9,581 nt of DNA, taken from NCBI GenBank assembly GCA_964537245.1, contig CAZHZL010000085.1, forward strand, positions 1-9,581. The letters are read 5' to 3'. The notes under the pieces were generated by a model. The model did not search any database. It was not told the origin of the DNA and worked only from the letters and a program-made list of their open reading frames with translations. This document shows positions 8,008 through 9,581 of this stretch, one piece after another. How positions within the stretch are numbered: position 1 is the stretch's first letter; each line of letters begins with the position of its first letter. The stretch is from UMGS1840 sp964537245 (GTDB lineage Bacteria > Bacillota > Clostridia > UMGS1840). The translations under genes were made by a program, and so were the position numbers.

Positions 8008-8036
8008 ATTATACATCTTTTTTGAATTAAAATCAA
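8008..8036 (-). promoter_or_regulatory. Promoter of the R-M/defence operon
   Basis: On the minus strand TTGATT (8036-8031), 17 nt and TATAAT (8013-8008) form a near-consensus sigma-A promoter. Transcription should start near 8000-8002, inside the CCGATAT palindrome. It lies just after the terminator of the membrane-protein gene, so the operon is transcribed independently. No other equally good promoter was noticed before the terminator at 121-164. Confidence 0.75.
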
Positions 8037-8056
8037 CAGAAATCTGTTTAATATTG

Positions 8057-8090
8057 AAAAAAATGGTAGCAAGACTTTTACTTGCTACCA
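8057..8090 (-). terminator. Rho-independent terminator after the membrane-protein gene
   Basis: TGGTAGCAAG (8064-8073) and CTTGCTACCA (8081-8090) form a perfect 10-bp stem with a 7-nt loop. On the minus strand it is followed by ATTTTTTTC. The hairpin starts 5 nt after the membrane-protein stop codon and isolates that gene from the defence operon promoter. Confidence 0.88.
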
Positions 8091-8095
8091 ACCAT

Positions 8096-8638
8096 TTACA
8101 ACTTTTTTTCAAAATCGGGATAATTAATTAGAACTTTGTTTATCTCAGCCAAATTATGACCTTTAAAGTAATGAAACAGAAAATTTATCGATTTTATAAT
8201 AATAAAGCAATGAATTGCCCATGCAATTTTTGTTGAATAAAAATCTCCTGTTTTATAAAATTGCACAAAGACAGCAAAAGCAAAAACTAATGAAATTATC
8301 GATGCGAACAAATCAAAAATGTCGTCGATTGCATATATAGTTGAAAATACTTTTTTTACTTTTTCATTGTCATCATATTTACAAATACTGATAATTATGT
8401 GCCTGATTATATAAACAACCACATAAAGAGATAAAATTATTACGGTTGAAATTACAACTTTATTTGTATTTGTAATAATATCAATAGAGACTTCTTGCAA
8501 TAGAGATATTTCGATGTTAAAAGGCACTATATAAAGAATAAACATGGTTGCGTACACAATACAACAAATAAAATAAATTATATTGGACAATGCAGGGCGG
8601 TTTTTATCCTTTAAAATATCAATAATTTGGCTCATCAT
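8096..8638 (-). CDS. Unrecognised four-helix integral membrane protein
   Basis: I do not recognise this 180-residue protein. It has four strongly hydrophobic stretches that look like membrane helices, at about residues 19-39, 61-84, 107-128 and 138-158. Short basic tails (N-terminal KDKNR, C-terminal FEKKL) and a charged loop at 87-97 (KYDDNEKVKKV) lie between or around them. There is no signal-peptide cleavage site and no catalytic motif. The loop before helix 3 is rich in Asp (AIDDIFDLF). The gene has its own promoter, a strong AGGAGG site 8 nt before ATG 8638 (with a second ATG directly after) and its own terminator, so it is a single-gene unit between the TnpV pair and the R-M operon. It could be a small transporter or channel-like protein, or a membrane effector linked to the adjacent defence genes; the sequence does not decide this. 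Confidence 0.75.
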   Translation of the reverse strand: MMSQIIDILKDKNRPALSNIIYFICCIVYATMFILYIVPFNIEISLLQEVSIDIITNTNKVVISTVIILSLYVVVYIIRHIIISICKYDDNEKVKKVFSTIYAIDDIFDLFASIISLVFAFAVFVQFYKTGDFYSTKIAWAIHCFIIIKSINFLFHYFKGHNLAEINKVLINYPDFEKKL

Positions 8639-8672
8639 ATATTTGTCCTCCTACAAGCATATTTATTTATAG

Positions 8673-8701
8673 ATTATATCACAGAACATAACAGTTGTCT
8701 A
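8673..8701 (-). promoter_or_regulatory. Promoter of the membrane-protein gene
   Basis: TAGACA (8701-8696), a 17-nt spacer and TATAAT (8678-8673) form a strong minus-strand promoter, with a TG one base ahead of the -10 (extended -10). It lies about 35 bp before the start codon. Confidence 0.72.
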
Positions 8702-8710
8702 TTGTTATGT
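8686..8710. promoter_or_regulatory. Inverted repeat over the -35 box, possible operator
   Basis: ACATAACA (8686-8693) and TGTTATGT (8703-8710) are perfect inverted copies separated by 9 nt, so the centres are about 1.5 helical turns apart. The -35 box of the membrane-protein promoter sits between and partly in the arms. The arms are AT-rich with no T run after them, so a protein-binding site is more likely than a terminator. No candidate regulator lies beside it except the XRE protein, whose putative sites differ. Confidence 0.4.
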
Positions 8711-8745
8711 AAAAAGCGACAAAGAGGTTTATGCCTCTCTGTCGC
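8711..8745 (-). terminator. Rho-independent terminator after tnpV
   Basis: GCGACAAAGAGG (8716-8727) and CCTCTCTGTCGC (8734-8745) form a 12-bp stem with one A-C/G-U position and a 6-nt loop. On the minus strand it is followed by TTTTT (8715-8711). It ends the DUF6809-tnpV transcript 11 nt after the tnpV stop codon. Confidence 0.85.
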
Positions 8746-8756
8746 CAATTTCATTA

Positions 8757-9134
8757 CTATCTATACACTATTGCATTAATGACAATCTCCATTGCTTTTG
8801 CCTCAATGTTCTGCACATGACATACCCATTCCATCTGATTTTCCTCTTTCAATTTCTCTGTAACATCTTCAGCTTCTTTCATCTGCTCGACAAGTGTATT
8901 AAACATCTGTCGTGCTTGATTTTCAATCTCCGCACAATGCTGATAAAGTTTGCCTTGGGTAAGTAACAAGTTAAAAAGTGCACGGTTATGTTTTTCAAGA
9001 TAATCTTTATGTAACATACCCCATTTGCCGAGCCGTATATTTGCTTCTTCGGGCAGTAAAATGAGATTCGGAATATTATAATCTCCAACCTGTCTGTATT
9101 GAATATTTGCATTATTTTTCATAGCGGTATTCAT
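8757..9134 (-). CDS. tnpV: TnpV family transposon-encoded protein
   Basis: This 125-residue protein has the TnpV family pattern: a short N-terminal segment with GDYNIPNLILLPEE (about 17-30), IRLGKWGMLHKDYLEKH (33-49), LLTQGKLYQHCAEIENQA (57-74), then a helical tail with VTEKLKEENQMEWV and a final VYR. Family members are carried by transposons and conjugative elements of Clostridia; their molecular role is unknown as far as I know. The ATG overlaps the DUF6809 stop (ATGA). The only ribosome-like sequence, AAAGG, abuts the ATG directly, so translation is probably coupled to the upstream gene. No transposase or recombinase is seen in the window, so it marks element DNA without showing which element. 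Confidence 0.87.
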   Translation of the reverse strand: MNTAMKNNANIQYRQVGDYNIPNLILLPEEANIRLGKWGMLHKDYLEKHNRALFNLLLTQGKLYQHCAEIENQARQMFNTLVEQMKEAEDVTEKLKEENQMEWVCHVQNIEAKAMEIVINAIVYR

Positions 9135-9409
9135 CCTTTCGTATTCTTAACAAATGTGTCGTATGTAAATCTTGCTCCGAGTCTGAAGCCTGATATAAAG
9201 CTGTCAGAATTGCTTATGCTTGAAAACTCAGAATAGGCGCTTACATAGTTGAGAAAGAGTTCCTTTTCTTCGCCGGTGAGCCTTGCCGTGAGTTGCTCTT
9301 CCTTTTCGGCAAGTTTGCTAAGCTTCTTTTTGAGTTTGCCTGAAAGCTCTGTGCTTAATTCCTGCGGTTCTATATTACCATAGTATAATTCTTCAATAAA
9401 ATTTGACAT
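9131..9409 (-). CDS. DUF6809 family small helical protein
   Basis: The 92-residue protein begins MSNFIEELYYGNIEP and ends with SGFRLGARFTYD, the pattern I associate with DUF6809, a small family found directly ahead of tnpV in clostridial mobile elements. It is charged and helical with no catalytic motif, signal peptide or membrane segment. A TTG start at 9424 is possible, but the ribosome site GAGGA (9416-9420) lies 6 nt before ATG 9409, so the ATG is chosen. That ATG overlaps the stop of an upstream broken frame, and its own stop overlaps the tnpV start. The function is unknown; pairing with tnpV suggests a role in element maintenance. Confidence 0.8.
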   Translation of the reverse strand: MSNFIEELYYGNIEPQELSTELSGKLKKKLSKLAEKEEQLTARLTGEEKELFLNYVSAYSEFSSISNSDSFISGFRLGARFTYDTFVKNTKG

Positions 9410-9540
9410 ATCGTTTCCTCGCAATCTGTTTTTGATTCATTGAAGAAACTACAAAATTCTCTGATACAAGCAAGAATATGTGTTTGACTGTCGGTTAATT
9501 GATATTAAAAAATTGAATCCGTTATCAACACTCGCACCAT
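9408..9540 (-). pseudogene. Broken or truncated small reading frame ahead of DUF6809
   Basis: On the minus strand one frame runs from ATG 9540 (MVRVLITDSIF), meets TAA at about 9507-9505, and continues open in the same frame (YQLTDSQTHILACIREFC...SKTDCEETI) to a TGA that overlaps the DUF6809 ATG. The lower part has no ATG, GTG or TTG in frame. The tight stop/start overlap is the coupling seen in the rest of this cluster, which suggests a real gene once ended here and has been interrupted by a stop or lost its 5' part. The frame is short and could be open by chance. Confidence 0.3.
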
Positions 9541-9580
9541 AGTGAGTATTCATAACACAAGTGAATACTCACTTTTCTTT
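9541..9580 (+). repeat. Perfect 12-bp inverted repeat with T-rich plus-strand tail
   Basis: AGTGAGTATTCA (9541-9552) and TGAATACTCACT (9562-9573) are perfect inverted copies around a 9-nt loop, followed on the plus strand by TTTTCTTTT. It could be a terminator for plus-strand transcription, but no plus-strand gene precedes it. The TGAATACTCA-type arms also resemble operators of TetR-type regulators, which would fit a promoter region continuing to the right. On the minus strand no T run follows the hairpin. Confidence 0.6.
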
Positions 9581-9581
9581 T

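Noticed and set aside
7744..8638. Toxin-antitoxin pair made of the membrane protein and the XRE regulator
   Set aside because: They have separate promoters and a strong terminator between them, and the XRE gene overlaps the methyltransferase gene instead.
8879..9112. Alternative minus-strand frame overlapping tnpV
   Set aside because: It covers most of the well-supported tnpV frame and resembles no known protein.
9410..9424. TTG start giving a five-residue longer DUF6809 protein
   Set aside because: GAGGA at 9416-9420 is correctly spaced for ATG 9409 and lies inside the extension.

Overview
The window is AT-rich (roughly one third G+C by eye), and every convincing gene reads on the minus strand. 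Strong AGGAGG-type ribosome binding sites, sigma-A-type promoters, a Bacillus-type LexA box and the clostridial TnpV/DUF6809 pair point to a low-GC Firmicute, most likely a gut-type Clostridia (Oscillospiraceae/Lachnospiraceae level). The species cannot be told from the sequence. No rRNA, tRNA, CRISPR array, transposase or integrase was seen.

Layout in the direction of transcription (right to left). (1) 9581-8711: mobile-element accessory DNA. It holds a perfect inverted repeat, a broken or truncated small reading frame, a DUF6809 gene and a tnpV gene, joined by stop/start overlaps and closed by a terminator. (2) 8701-8064: a single-gene unit with its own promoter, encoding an unrecognised four-helix membrane protein, closed by a strong terminator. 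(3) 8036-121: a six-gene defence operon starting from a TTGATT-17-TATAAT promoter. It encodes a small XRE-type regulator (GTG start), two paralogous C5-cytosine DNA methyltransferases, a PD-(D/E)XK restriction endonuclease resembling the AlwI family, a PHP-domain plus SMC-like ATPase of the TrlF type, and a DUF2130 coiled-coil protein with a nuclease-like motif. A hairpin terminator closes it. (4) 112-84: a perfect-consensus promoter with a LexA box in its spacer, reading out of the window to the left.

The first four genes of the large operon look like a complete regulated type II restriction-modification system. The two methyltransferases are consistent with an asymmetric recognition sequence in which each strand needs its own enzyme. 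The regulator gene is preceded by a cluster of CCGATAT half-sites right after the -10 box, so it probably represses its own promoter. The last two genes are not classical R-M components, yet they follow at 29-31 nt spacing with no terminator or convincing promoter between. The interesting possibility is that the PHP-ATPase and the DUF2130 protein are a second effector layer coupled to the R-M module. That coupling is inference from gene order and motifs.

Two start codons are set at internal ATGs rather than upstream TTGs because the ribosome binding sites sit in front of the ATGs (4118 for the PHP-ATPase, 9409 for DUF6809).
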